Of a stretch of DNA of 64,000 nt, positions 8,180-15,841 are shown in pieces. Source of the DNA: Teretinema sp942493045 (GTDB lineage Bacteria > Spirochaetota > Spirochaetia > Treponematales > Treponemataceae); NCBI GenBank assembly GCA_942493045.1, contig OW818665.1:992001-1056000 (forward strand). The letters are read 5' to 3'. The translations under genes were made by a program, and so were the position numbers. The notes below the pieces were generated by a model. It had not been told where the DNA came from. It searched no databases and worked only from the letters and a program-made list of their open reading frames with translations. Each line of letters starts with the position of its first letter. Position 1 is the stretch's first letter.

Positions 8180-9225
8180 ATAACCGGCACACCCTGATTT
8201 CTCCGGCGCCCTTTGTGTTTATCCGCCCGACAGTGGCGCATATGTCAGTTATAACAATAGCGGTAATCGTACCGCAGCTGTTCGCGCTGATTCTTGCGCA
8301 CGATTTCCGCGCTTTGGCAACCATTGTTTTTTGCATTGCCGGCGCGAGCGCCGCCGAGCTTTTACTCCTGCCGGTCCGCAACAAGATGATGATTAATGAC
8401 GGTACGGCGGTTTTAATCGGCTTACTGACGGCCTTCTTTCTGCCTTCCGGCATCCCCTTTGTGACTGCCTTATTGGTGACTTTCAGCGGAGTAGTTTTGT
8501 GCAGGACACTGTTTGGCGGGCTCGGCACCAACTGGATTAACCCGGTAATGTTCTCGGTAGCTATCGCCTATTTGACGAGTCCGGACGCCTTTCCGTCCTT
8601 TCTGGTCACCGCGGCCTCCGTTCAATCCTCCGGAGATGCCTTCGCGGCCTTGCGTACCGACAATTTCCAGCAATTAGCCGCGGATCAGGGGCTGACTGCC
8701 TCCTTAAACAGCTGGTTTTTCTCGCATCTGGGCATTAAATTACCGGACGGCTATATGACACTCTTTTTGGACTCTCCGTCTACCATTCCAGCCTTCCGTT
8801 TTAATTTACTGACACTGGGAGCGTCAATTATCCTGCTGGCCGGTGACATTATCGACAAAATTGTCCCTGCTGTCTTTTTATTTACGTACGCCATCTGCGT
8901 CCGGCTGTTCGCCCTGGTTCCGTTCGGAGCAGCCGTTTCCAGCGGAGACATTCTGTTTGCCTTGTTGACCGGCGGAATCCTGTTTACCGCTTTTTTTATC
9001 CTTCCGGACTACGCCACCTCCCCGAGAACCGCCACCGGAAAAGTTTTTTCCGGCATTCTGGCCGGAATACTGGCCTTCCTGCTGTGCGGGCCGGGGGGCT
9101 CGCCGATCGGCATAGTGTTTACCGTTTTGGCGGTAAACGCGATCAATCCGGTGCTGGAATTAATTGAAAACCGGTTCAACGGATCCCTGATCCGCGGTAA
9201 GAAAATAAAACCGGAGGTATTATGA
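8176..9225 (+). CDS. rnfD: RnfD-like membrane subunit
   Basis: 349 residues from the ATG at 8176, which has AAGGAG nine bases upstream and overlaps the rnfC stop; a longer open frame to 7966 lies wholly inside rnfC. Eight or more hydrophobic segments and the family motif GGLGTNWINPVM (residues ~115-125) identify it as RnfD/NqrB type. In typical RnfD the loop after this carries S-G-A-T, whose Thr holds FMN through a phosphoester bond; here the corresponding loop reads SSGDAFAALRT (SGDA at residues 152-155) and no [ST]GA[ST] occurs anywhere in the protein. The conserved D-(P/Y)-x-T-(A/S)-P segment near the C-terminal helices is present as DYATSPRTA. Confidence 0.85.
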   Translation: MNNRHTLISPAPFVFIRPTVAHMSVITIAVIVPQLFALILAHDFRALATIVFCIAGASAAELLLLPVRNKMMINDGTAVLIGLLTAFFLPSGIPFVTALLVTFSGVVLCRTLFGGLGTNWINPVMFSVAIAYLTSPDAFPSFLVTAASVQSSGDAFAALRTDNFQQLAADQGLTASLNSWFFSHLGIKLPDGYMTLFLDSPSTIPAFRFNLLTLGASIILLAGDIIDKIVPAVFLFTYAICVRLFALVPFGAAVSSGDILFALLTGGILFTAFFILPDYATSPRTATGKVFSGILAGILAFLLCGPGGSPIGIVFTVLAVNAINPVLELIENRFNGSLIRGKKIKPEVL

Positions 9226-9689
9226 ACGGCGATTTTCTCCCCATCTTTAAAAAATTCATTCTGGCTACAGCATTATTCTGCGTGCTTTTTCTGCTGCTGT
9301 TCACCGCCGATTTCCTGACCGCTCCTGTAAACAGCAAGGGTTTACAGGAAGCTGCCGGCAAAGTGCTGGAAACAGCCGGCCCGGCCAAGGCAGTTATCGG
9401 AGAAGCGGTTCAATTCGACAATGCCGGTCCGGTGTTTCAACAGGCCTTCCACGTTCGGGAAAGAACCGGAAAGAAGGGCATCGTTTTTATCGTCCGCATG
9501 ACTGGACACTCCGGTCCGGTACCCGGCGTATTTTACTACACCGCCGCAGCGGGAGTCGTTTTTAAGGGAATCGCCGGTTCTGTCGAATACACAAATACAC
9601 CGTTGCGCTATGGAATCAACGCCCAGGTTATTCTCCGCTGGCAGGAAAAAATCGGCGCGGCTATCGAGTCGGCCGGAGAGGTATTATGA
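9222..9689 (+). CDS. rnfG: RnfG-like subunit, short and lacking the flavinylation motif
   Basis: 155 residues, shorter than the ~180-210 usual for RnfG. One N-terminal membrane anchor (residues ~9-31) precedes a periplasmic FMN-binding-like domain. The typical C-terminal D-x-(V/I)-(S/T)-G-A-T-x-(S/T) motif, to which ApbE attaches FMN, is absent; the matching position reads RYGINAQVILRW. GGAGG-like sequence (CCGGAGG) lies six bases before the ATG, and the start overlaps the rnfD stop by four bases. Identity rests on position between rnfD and rnfE, anchor topology and the residual domain pattern rather than on a catalytic motif. Confidence 0.7.
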   Translation: MNGDFLPIFKKFILATALFCVLFLLLFTADFLTAPVNSKGLQEAAGKVLETAGPAKAVIGEAVQFDNAGPVFQQAFHVRERTGKKGIVFIVRMTGHSGPVPGVFYYTAAAGVVFKGIAGSVEYTNTPLRYGINAQVILRWQEKIGAAIESAGEVL

Positions 9690-10267
9690 AAAAATCATCC
9701 ATATTGATCCTGTTCGCGCTCTGCCCCCTGGTGCCGGCCGCCGGCCGCTTCGCGCATGCTCTGATTCTGGCCGCCGCCGTGATACTGATTTTCTCAGCTG
9801 GATTGTTATTCCGGGAAATCTCCCGCCAGCTGAATTTCGGACGCTTTGGACCGGTTCTCGAAATGACGGCTCTGGCCGCGACCGCCAGCCTGTTCTCACT
9901 GCTCCTTTCAGCTCTGTTCCCGCTACTTCAATTAACTTTGGGAATCTACATTTTCTTAACCGCTTTTTCGTATCTGGTGCTGATCAGTATCGATAACTTT
10001 AGCGGACGGGACATCACTTTCTTCCTGATCCTGCCGTTTATCCCCGGCATACTGTTTTTCGGCCTGATCCGCGAATTGCTCGGTTTCGGAACCATTTCGC
10101 TACCCCATTACTCCGGTCTGATTGAAATTCAGGTTCTGCCGGCCATGACCGGCAATGGCATCGGCTTTTGGGGAACCTCGGCCGCGGCCCTGATTCTGCT
10201 GGCCTTGTTACTGGCTCTGACCCGGTTTGTTACCCGTAAGCTGGCAGTTTACAAGGGAGTTGCCTGA
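9686..10267 (+). CDS. rnfE: RnfE-like membrane subunit
   Basis: 193 residues with six hydrophobic segments. FALCPLVPAA at residues 11-20 matches the GLCPLLAV motif of RnfE, retaining the first of the two cysteines that ligate the intramembrane [2Fe-2S] cluster shared with RnfA. The second motif, normally IPLIVTNC, reads IFLTAFSY after the conserved LGIYI, so the second Cys has become Tyr; the protein has only one Cys in total. GGAGAGG lies upstream of the ATG, and both ends overlap or abut neighbours (stop of rnfG, start of rnfA), showing tight coupling within the operon. Confidence 0.75.
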   Translation: MKKSSILILFALCPLVPAAGRFAHALILAAAVILIFSAGLLFREISRQLNFGRFGPVLEMTALAATASLFSLLLSALFPLLQLTLGIYIFLTAFSYLVLISIDNFSGRDITFFLILPFIPGILFFGLIRELLGFGTISLPHYSGLIEIQVLPAMTGNGIGFWGTSAAALILLALLLALTRFVTRKLAVYKGVA

Positions 10268-10830
10268 TGAATTATCTGGATACCTTATTGTTTTACGCTT
10301 TTTCGTGCTCCACGGTACTGGTTTACGGTATCGGTCTGGAACATTCTTTATTCATCTCCCATTCCGCAAAACGCGTTATTTCGCGCTTTCCAGCATTGTT
10401 GCTGAAAATAATGATAACCATACCCGTGTTGTGGCTGATTTCATCCCGACTGCTGGGTCCGGGAAAACTGACCTACCTGATGCCGATGGCTCTGATTCTG
10501 GCTGCCGGCACCCTGGAAAACCTGCTTTCACTGATCCCCATTCTGTCGGACAAACCATCGCCCGGAGAACGGCTCTTTTTCTTTGGCACACTGTTTCTGT
10601 CGATTACGGAAGCCTCAAAACTGACCGAGGCCCTGATGATAGCCTTTTCCAGCATAGCCGCCTTCCTGCTGGTCACGGTGCTGATGCTGGCCATCCGGGC
10701 ACGCACCCAGGAAACAACAAGCCAGCGGGATATCCAGGGCGCGCCTCTGGCGCTGCTCAGTCTGGGTCTGCTCGGCGTTGCCTTTTACGCGGCGGACATT
10801 TCCTGGTGGCTCGGGGAGGCTCTGCAATGA
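10267..10830 (+). CDS. rnfA: RnfA-like membrane subunit
   Basis: 187 residues, six hydrophobic segments, the expected length and position for RnfA. In the standard protein GLCPF and TTNC supply two cysteines to the [2Fe-2S] cluster at the RnfA/RnfE interface. Here the aligned segments read GIGLEHSLFIS and LSITEASKL, so neither Cys is present; the sole Cys (residue 14) is elsewhere in the first helix. Assignment relies on gene order and topology, and divergence is stronger than in RnfE. The start shares one base with the rnfE stop and the stop overlaps the rnfB start by four bases. Confidence 0.65.
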   Translation: MNYLDTLLFYAFSCSTVLVYGIGLEHSLFISHSAKRVISRFPALLLKIMITIPVLWLISSRLLGPGKLTYLMPMALILAAGTLENLLSLIPILSDKPSPGERLFFFGTLFLSITEASKLTEALMIAFSSIAAFLLVTVLMLAIRARTQETTSQRDIQGAPLALLSLGLLGVAFYAADISWWLGEALQ

Positions 10831-11441
10831 TCATTCCGGTACTTTTAAAAATACTGAGCGGCTTTATCGGTATAACCCTCTGCACCGCTGTTTTTTTTCT
10901 GATTTCCGCATCCATAAAAAGCGGCCCAAAGCAATCCTCCCTGCTCAAAAGAGCCGAGAAAAAAGCTCTGGTCAGCGGTACCGGCGGCCGTTCTTTTCCA
11001 GGCGGATTCCGGGCGGTTATTCAATGCGCGGTGACAGCGCCGATCATTGCCTCCCGCTATCATCATGAAGGTATGACCGACTGTCACGCTTTGGAGTCTT
11101 CATTTAATGGAAATCTGGTCTGTGAATACGGCTGTCTCGGCCTAGGGAGCTGTGTGTACAGCTGTCCCCGGCAGGCTATCGTACTTGAGAAGGGGACGAT
11201 ACGCATTACCCCCGAATGTAATGGCTGCGGCCTTTGTATCGATATGTGCCCCAAAGCGCTCATCCGGCTGGTCCCGGCGTTGACCACCGATTATGTGCAC
11301 TGCGCCGCTCACAACCGCGGCGATCAAAGCGCCATCTGTCCAATCGCCAAAAACAGCTATGTTGTCAGTATGAAAAATGCCGCCGATTCCGGCTTTAAAA
11401 TCTGGAAGGAATGGGCTATACTGGTAAACAAGTTGAGGTGA
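10827..11441 (+). CDS. rnfB: RnfB-like iron-sulfur subunit
   Basis: 204 residues from the ATG at 10827, which overlaps the rnfA stop (ATGA). An N-terminal membrane anchor (residues ~8-29) is followed by a linker and by the conserved block CEYGCLGLGSCVYSCP (C99, C103, C109, C113) and CNGCGLCIDMCP (C131, C134, C137, C141), enough for two [4Fe-4S] clusters. The usual additional cluster site, N-C-G-x-C-G-(Y/F)-x-G-C after the anchor, is missing; that region reads GGRSFPGGFRAV. The protein would receive or pass electrons on the cytoplasmic face next to RnfC. It is the last rnf gene and overlaps the GH57-like frame. Confidence 0.8.
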   Translation: MIIPVLLKILSGFIGITLCTAVFFLISASIKSGPKQSSLLKRAEKKALVSGTGGRSFPGGFRAVIQCAVTAPIIASRYHHEGMTDCHALESSFNGNLVCEYGCLGLGSCVYSCPRQAIVLEKGTIRITPECNGCGLCIDMCPKALIRLVPALTTDYVHCAAHNRGDQSAICPIAKNSYVVSMKNAADSGFKIWKEWAILVNKLR

Positions 11442-13387
11442 GGGTGAATAGAGAATCTGGAGTTATTAAAGTCTGTTTCGGTGTCAGTTGCCATATCCCT
11501 CAGGGAACCGATACCGCCTCGGCCGAGAAAATCTATCGCACAATTTATAAACCACTGGTCTCAACCCTGTACAATCTGCCGTCAGTACCGTTTACCCTGC
11601 ATTTATCCGGTACGATGATTGACTGGCTGGAACGGCGTCATACAGAATTCTTTATGATTCTGGAAGAAATGCATAACCGTAAACAGCTGGAAATACTGGG
11701 CGGCGGCTATTACAGCCCCCTGTTCCCGCTGATTCCGCCGGCCGATCGGGTAGGGCAGATAGAATTATTGACCACCTCGCTGCGCCGGTATTTTGGAAAG
11801 CGGCCGCGCGGGGCCTGGATACCGGGCAGCGCCTGGGATCCGTCAATGATTTCATCCCTTTCTACCTGCGGTATCGAGTATGTACTGCTGGACCGGTCCA
11901 TGATTTCCTCCGGCGCGCTGCCCGACATAGACGGCTATACGCCGGTCATTGCCGAAGACAGCGGTAAAACCATCGCCGTCATTCCCGTTGACAATCATTA
12001 TCGCTCACCCGGCCATCTGGCCCCTGAGGAGCTCTATACCGAACTGCTGCAGAAAGCCTCCGGTTCCCGGGATCGCGGTATCACTGTTTTCCTGGACAGT
12101 GAAACCATTCCTGATCTGTTTATACCCAAAGATAATCAGCCCTCCTGGTTTGAGCGCTTTACAACGCTGGTAGCGAACAGCGGCGGGGCTATTGAACTGC
12201 AGACTCCCGGCCGCTACCAAAAAACGCGTTATTTCCCCTCCCGGGCCTATGTGGCGCCGGGCATGTCACCATCCTGCATCAGCGGCGTGTTCCGGGTGCG
12301 GGACGAAGCCCTGCTGGCCCGCACCTCCGCCAAGAATCTGCTGCTTACCCGACCGGAAACCATGAACCTCTACGCCAAGATGATGTATGTGCATCTGCTC
12401 GTTAACCAGTTGCGGGGCGATAAAGCCCGGAAAAAAAACGCACGGGAACTGCTCTGGCAGGCCCAGGGTGGAGACGCCTGGTGGCCTCAGACGGTGTTGA
12501 ACCGTTCCGCGAACAATCCCCGCCAGCTGGCCTATAAAAATCTGATTCTTGCCGAAAAAACCACCCGCATACGCGGAGTTTTTTTTCCTTCGCTACTGGC
12601 CTTTGATTTTGATATGGACGGTATCAAGGAATACCTTTGTCAACTTGAAACGATGAACATCTATGTACATCAACTCGGCGGGAAAATTTTTGAGCTTGAT
12701 GTCCTGAACACGAATCGAAATTACTGCGATATTCTTTCCCCGTCCTTTTCTCCGGAACCTACCTGCCTGGGCAGTGGCTTGTTTTTGGACCACTTTCTCA
12801 GTGAGCAAGAATTGCTGTCCAGCATTTCCGGAGATACTTCCACCGTACCGGACGGTGTTTTTTCCGGTACCCTGTATCAGGAAACCGGGACGGATTCTGC
12901 CAAACATGAAGTTAACCTACGCGCCAATGGTTTATACGGCCAGTTTCAGCAGCCGCTCTCCCTGCGCAAACAATACTCCTTCCGCAATGAGGGTATCCAG
13001 GTTCAATATATCTTAAAAAACGAGAGCCCTATAAACCTGTCCGGTTATTTTGTTATTGCCCTGGATCTGGCAATTTCCGCCCTCGGAACTCCCTCACCCG
13101 GTATTACGCTTTACGCAGAAGAGGTCAGAGTTGAGGCGACCATGGATAGCCAAACCTTTAATGACGTTTCCTGGATGCAGATTGACGATGTCGAATACCG
13201 GGTAAAGTTCACCCTTGAGGCAAATGAAAACCCGTCAATTCACTATGCGCCCATACTGTCTCCCGTTACGGACGGGGGAAAACAAAAAACCGAAAGCCGC
13301 GGCACCCGCATCCTTTTATACTGGAAAACGGAACTCGGACCAGGTTATGAAATGGAAAAGATGGTTTTCTTTACAATAGATGCCTGA
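11411..13387 (+). CDS. GH57-like (alpha-amylase / 4-alpha-glucanotransferase superfamily) protein, probably altered catalytic site
   Basis: About 658 residues. The N-terminal (beta/alpha) barrel shows GH57 spacing: FGVSCHIPQG in place of motif 1 (HxHQP), LEILGGGYYSPLFPLIP for motif 2, RGAWIPGSAWDPSM for motif 3 and VFLDSETIPD for motif 4. In active members motif 3 reads W-(L/I)-(A/T)-E-x-x-W with Glu as nucleophile; here Gly occupies that place. A C-terminal beta-sandwich region (from ~residue 440) resembles the DUF1926-type domain. The protein may bind an alpha-glucan without cleaving it. The start is uncertain: ATG 11411, GTG 11438 (overlapping the rnfB stop) or GTG 11444. No operon break from rnfB is evident. 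Confidence 0.65.
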   Translation: MGYTGKQVEVRVNRESGVIKVCFGVSCHIPQGTDTASAEKIYRTIYKPLVSTLYNLPSVPFTLHLSGTMIDWLERRHTEFFMILEEMHNRKQLEILGGGYYSPLFPLIPPADRVGQIELLTTSLRRYFGKRPRGAWIPGSAWDPSMISSLSTCGIEYVLLDRSMISSGALPDIDGYTPVIAEDSGKTIAVIPVDNHYRSPGHLAPEELYTELLQKASGSRDRGITVFLDSETIPDLFIPKDNQPSWFERFTTLVANSGGAIELQTPGRYQKTRYFPSRAYVAPGMSPSCISGVFRVRDEALLARTSAKNLLLTRPETMNLYAKMMYVHLLVNQLRGDKARKKNARELLWQAQGGDAWWPQTVLNRSANNPRQLAYKNLILAEKTTRIRGVFFPSLLAFDFDMDGIKEYLCQLETMNIYVHQLGGKIFELDVLNTNRNYCDILSPSFSPEPTCLGSGLFLDHFLSEQELLSSISGDTSTVPDGVFSGTLYQETGTDSAKHEVNLRANGLYGQFQQPLSLRKQYSFRNEGIQVQYILKNESPINLSGYFVIALDLAISALGTPSPGITLYAEEVRVEATMDSQTFNDVSWMQIDDVEYRVKFTLEANENPSIHYAPILSPVTDGGKQKTESRGTRILLYWKTELGPGYEMEKMVFFTIDA

Positions 13388-13398
13388 AAAGGCGGCAA

Positions 13399-13427
13399 TT
13401 GACTGTTTCGCGTCGAAATTCTATCAT
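13399..13427 (+). promoter_or_regulatory. sigma70-type promoter of metG, leaderless
   Basis: TTGACT at 13399-13404, 17-base spacer, TATCAT at 13422-13427. Seven bases lie between the -10 and the ATG at 13435, so the mRNA would begin at the start codon. No Shine-Dalgarno is visible. An ATG at 13426 lies inside the -10 and cannot be the start of this transcript. Confidence 0.7.
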
Positions 13428-13434
13428 GTACCCC

Positions 13435-15834
13435 ATGAAAAGAAAACTTGTCACCTCCGCCTTACCCTACGTTAACAATATTCCGCACCTCGGTAACCTC
13501 ATTCAGGTGCTTTCGGCCGACGTTTACTCCCGGTTTTGCCGGATGCGCGACTATGAAACCCTGTATGTATGCGGCACCGATGAATACGGCACTGCCACCG
13601 AAACCCGGGCCCTGGAAGAAGGGAAAACTCCCCGCCAATTATGCGATTATTATCATGCTATCCACTCCGATATTTACCGCTGGTTTGAAATCGCCTTTGA
13701 TAACTTCGGCCGGACATCGACAGCCCAGCAAACCGAGATTACCCAGAATATTTTTCTGGATCTTGAAAAAAACGGACACATCCAGGAACACGCTATTGAA
13801 CAGCTGTACTGTTCTTCCTGTGAACGTTTTTTGGCCGACCGCTATGTGCGTGGAACCTGTCCGCATTGCGGCTATGAAGATGCCCGCGGCGATCAATGCG
13901 AGCACTGCGGCAAACTGCTGGATCCGACCGAGCTGAAGAATCCGCGCTGTTCCAGCTGCAGTACCACGCCGGCCATCCGCACCACCAGCCATCTGTATAT
14001 CGACCTGCCCAGTATTCTCAAAGAATATGAACAATGGATGAAAGAAGCCAGCGAAAAGGGGCAATGGGCTAAAAATGCCCTGCAGATGACCCAGGCCTGG
14101 ATCAGGGACGGCCTGCAGGAACGGGCGATTACCCGCGATCTGAAATGGGGCATTCCGGTACCCCGTAAAGGTTTTGAAAACAAGGTTTTTTACGTCTGGT
14201 TTGACGCTCCCATCGGCTACATCTCCATTACCAAATGCCTGACGGATCAGCGAGGCGCCGATTATCTGTCATGGTGGCAAAACCCGGCCGAGGTTGAACT
14301 ATTCCAGTTTATCGGCAAGGACAATATTCCCTTTCATACCGTCATATTCCCTTCCAGCCTGATCGGCTCCGGAAGGAACTGGACCAAGCTGCACCATATG
14401 TCCAGCACCGAATACCTGAACTACGAAGCCGGTAAATTTTCAAAATCTAAGGGTATCGGCGTCTTCGGCTCCGACGCCAAAGAGTCGGGTATTTCCGCGG
14501 ACGCCTGGCGTTTTTACATTTTTTATAACCGTCCCGAAAAGGCCGATGCCCTGTTCACCTGGAAAGATTTCCAGGAGAAAATGAATAGTGAACTGATCGG
14601 CAATCTGGGTAACCTAGTAAACCGTACCCTGACCTTTGTTTCCCGCTACTATGAGGGCACCATTCCCGCCGCCGACCCGGCAGCTTCCACCCGCGAAGAT
14701 ATCCGCGCGGTATCCAGCGCCCTGCGCGGGGCTATGGCCACCACCGTTCAAAAAACTACGGCCCTGCTGGAGTGGGCTGAACTGCGCGACGCCTTCCGCG
14801 AGATTTTTCTGCTTTCATCCATAGCCAACAAGGCTTTTCAGGACGGCGAGCCTTGGAAGGCGCGTACCACGGACAGCGAAAAAGCCGCTGCCTTGCTGCA
14901 CGATCTCTGCTACCTGATCCGGGATATCTCGATCATGCTTCATCCCTATATGCCTGATTTTGCCGAGCGGGTCGCCGGCTTCTTCGGTAAAACACTGTGG
15001 TCCGGGACCATTTTTAATGAAGAGGATCCGTCAGCCCACCGCCAGGCAGTCCGCCCTCAGGGAGCGCTCAGCTGGGCCGATCTTGGTAACCACAACGGAC
15101 TTGAAAAAGTAAGCGCGCCGGAGATTATTTTCCGGCCGCTCGATGACGAAACTACGGCGGCCTACCGCGAACGCTATGCCGGATCACAACAGGAACGCAA
15201 GGATAAAGAAATGGAAACACAGCAAAAAGCCGCACAAAACGCACCGCTAGGGACGGGATCCCAGACCGCTGGAAACACGGTTCCGGCGAACACGGTTGCC
15301 CAGCCTGCAACCGAAAAACCGGCCCCCCAGGCCGCGGATATCATTTTTAACGAAAAAATCGCCCTGAAAACCGCGAAGATTATCAAGATTGAACGTCATC
15401 CCGACGCCGAAAAACTGTATATCGAAACTCTCGATGACGGCTCAGGCGAGGAGCGGATCATCGTCTCCGGTTTGGTACCCTATCTGAAAGAAGAGGAACT
15501 GCTCGGCAAGTCTATTATTATCGCTGACAACCTCAAGAGCCGTAAAATGCGCGGAGTAGAATCCCGGGGAATGCTGCTGGCCGGCGACTACACTGATGCC
15601 GACGGAGTTGAGCATGTTGAGGTTCTGGACTCCTCCTGGGCCGCGCCCGGTACGCCGGTGATCCTGGAAGGCGCCGACCCTCAATTTGTGAAACCGCAAT
15701 CCATCGACGCGGATCTGTTTTTTTCCGCTCCGATGCAGATAGTCGACCATCAGGTGCTCATCAACGGAAAGAAACTGCAGATTAACGGCAAACCGGTTAC
15801 TACGGTACATGTAGTAAACGGTTCCGTTTCCTGA
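13435..15834 (+). CDS. metG: methionyl-tRNA synthetase with C-terminal tRNA-binding domain
   Basis: 799 residues. The class I signature is PHLGNL near the N-terminus (HIGH motif) and KFSKSKG (KMSKS). Two zinc knuckles are present in the connective peptide: CSSC/CPHC and CEHC/CSSC. An Ala/Thr/Gln-rich linker of about 60 residues leads to a C-terminal EMAPII/Trbp111-type domain (KIIKIERHPDAEKLYIE, SRKMRGVESRGMLLAG), as in dimeric MetRS enzymes. It charges initiator and elongator tRNA-Met. The start at 13435 is preferred over the upstream in-frame codons because the protein family begins close to KRKLVTSALPYVNN and the promoter places transcription start there. Confidence 0.95.
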   Translation: MKRKLVTSALPYVNNIPHLGNLIQVLSADVYSRFCRMRDYETLYVCGTDEYGTATETRALEEGKTPRQLCDYYHAIHSDIYRWFEIAFDNFGRTSTAQQTEITQNIFLDLEKNGHIQEHAIEQLYCSSCERFLADRYVRGTCPHCGYEDARGDQCEHCGKLLDPTELKNPRCSSCSTTPAIRTTSHLYIDLPSILKEYEQWMKEASEKGQWAKNALQMTQAWIRDGLQERAITRDLKWGIPVPRKGFENKVFYVWFDAPIGYISITKCLTDQRGADYLSWWQNPAEVELFQFIGKDNIPFHTVIFPSSLIGSGRNWTKLHHMSSTEYLNYEAGKFSKSKGIGVFGSDAKESGISADAWRFYIFYNRPEKADALFTWKDFQEKMNSELIGNLGNLVNRTLTFVSRYYEGTIPAADPAASTREDIRAVSSALRGAMATTVQKTTALLEWAELRDAFREIFLLSSIANKAFQDGEPWKARTTDSEKAAALLHDLCYLIRDISIMLHPYMPDFAERVAGFFGKTLWSGTIFNEEDPSAHRQAVRPQGALSWADLGNHNGLEKVSAPEIIFRPLDDETTAAYRERYAGSQQERKDKEMETQQKAAQNAPLGTGSQTAGNTVPANTVAQPATEKPAPQAADIIFNEKIALKTAKIIKIERHPDAEKLYIETLDDGSGEERIIVSGLVPYLKEEELLGKSIIIADNLKSRKMRGVESRGMLLAGDYTDADGVEHVEVLDSSWAAPGTPVILEGADPQFVKPQSIDADLFFSAPMQIVDHQVLINGKKLQINGKPVTTVHVVNGSVS

Positions 15835-15841
15835 TCTTCTC

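Noticed and set aside
10227..10826. Open frame extending rnfB upstream through rnfA
   Set aside because: It covers the whole rnfA gene in another frame and has no start signal; the ATG at 10827 fits the operon pattern.
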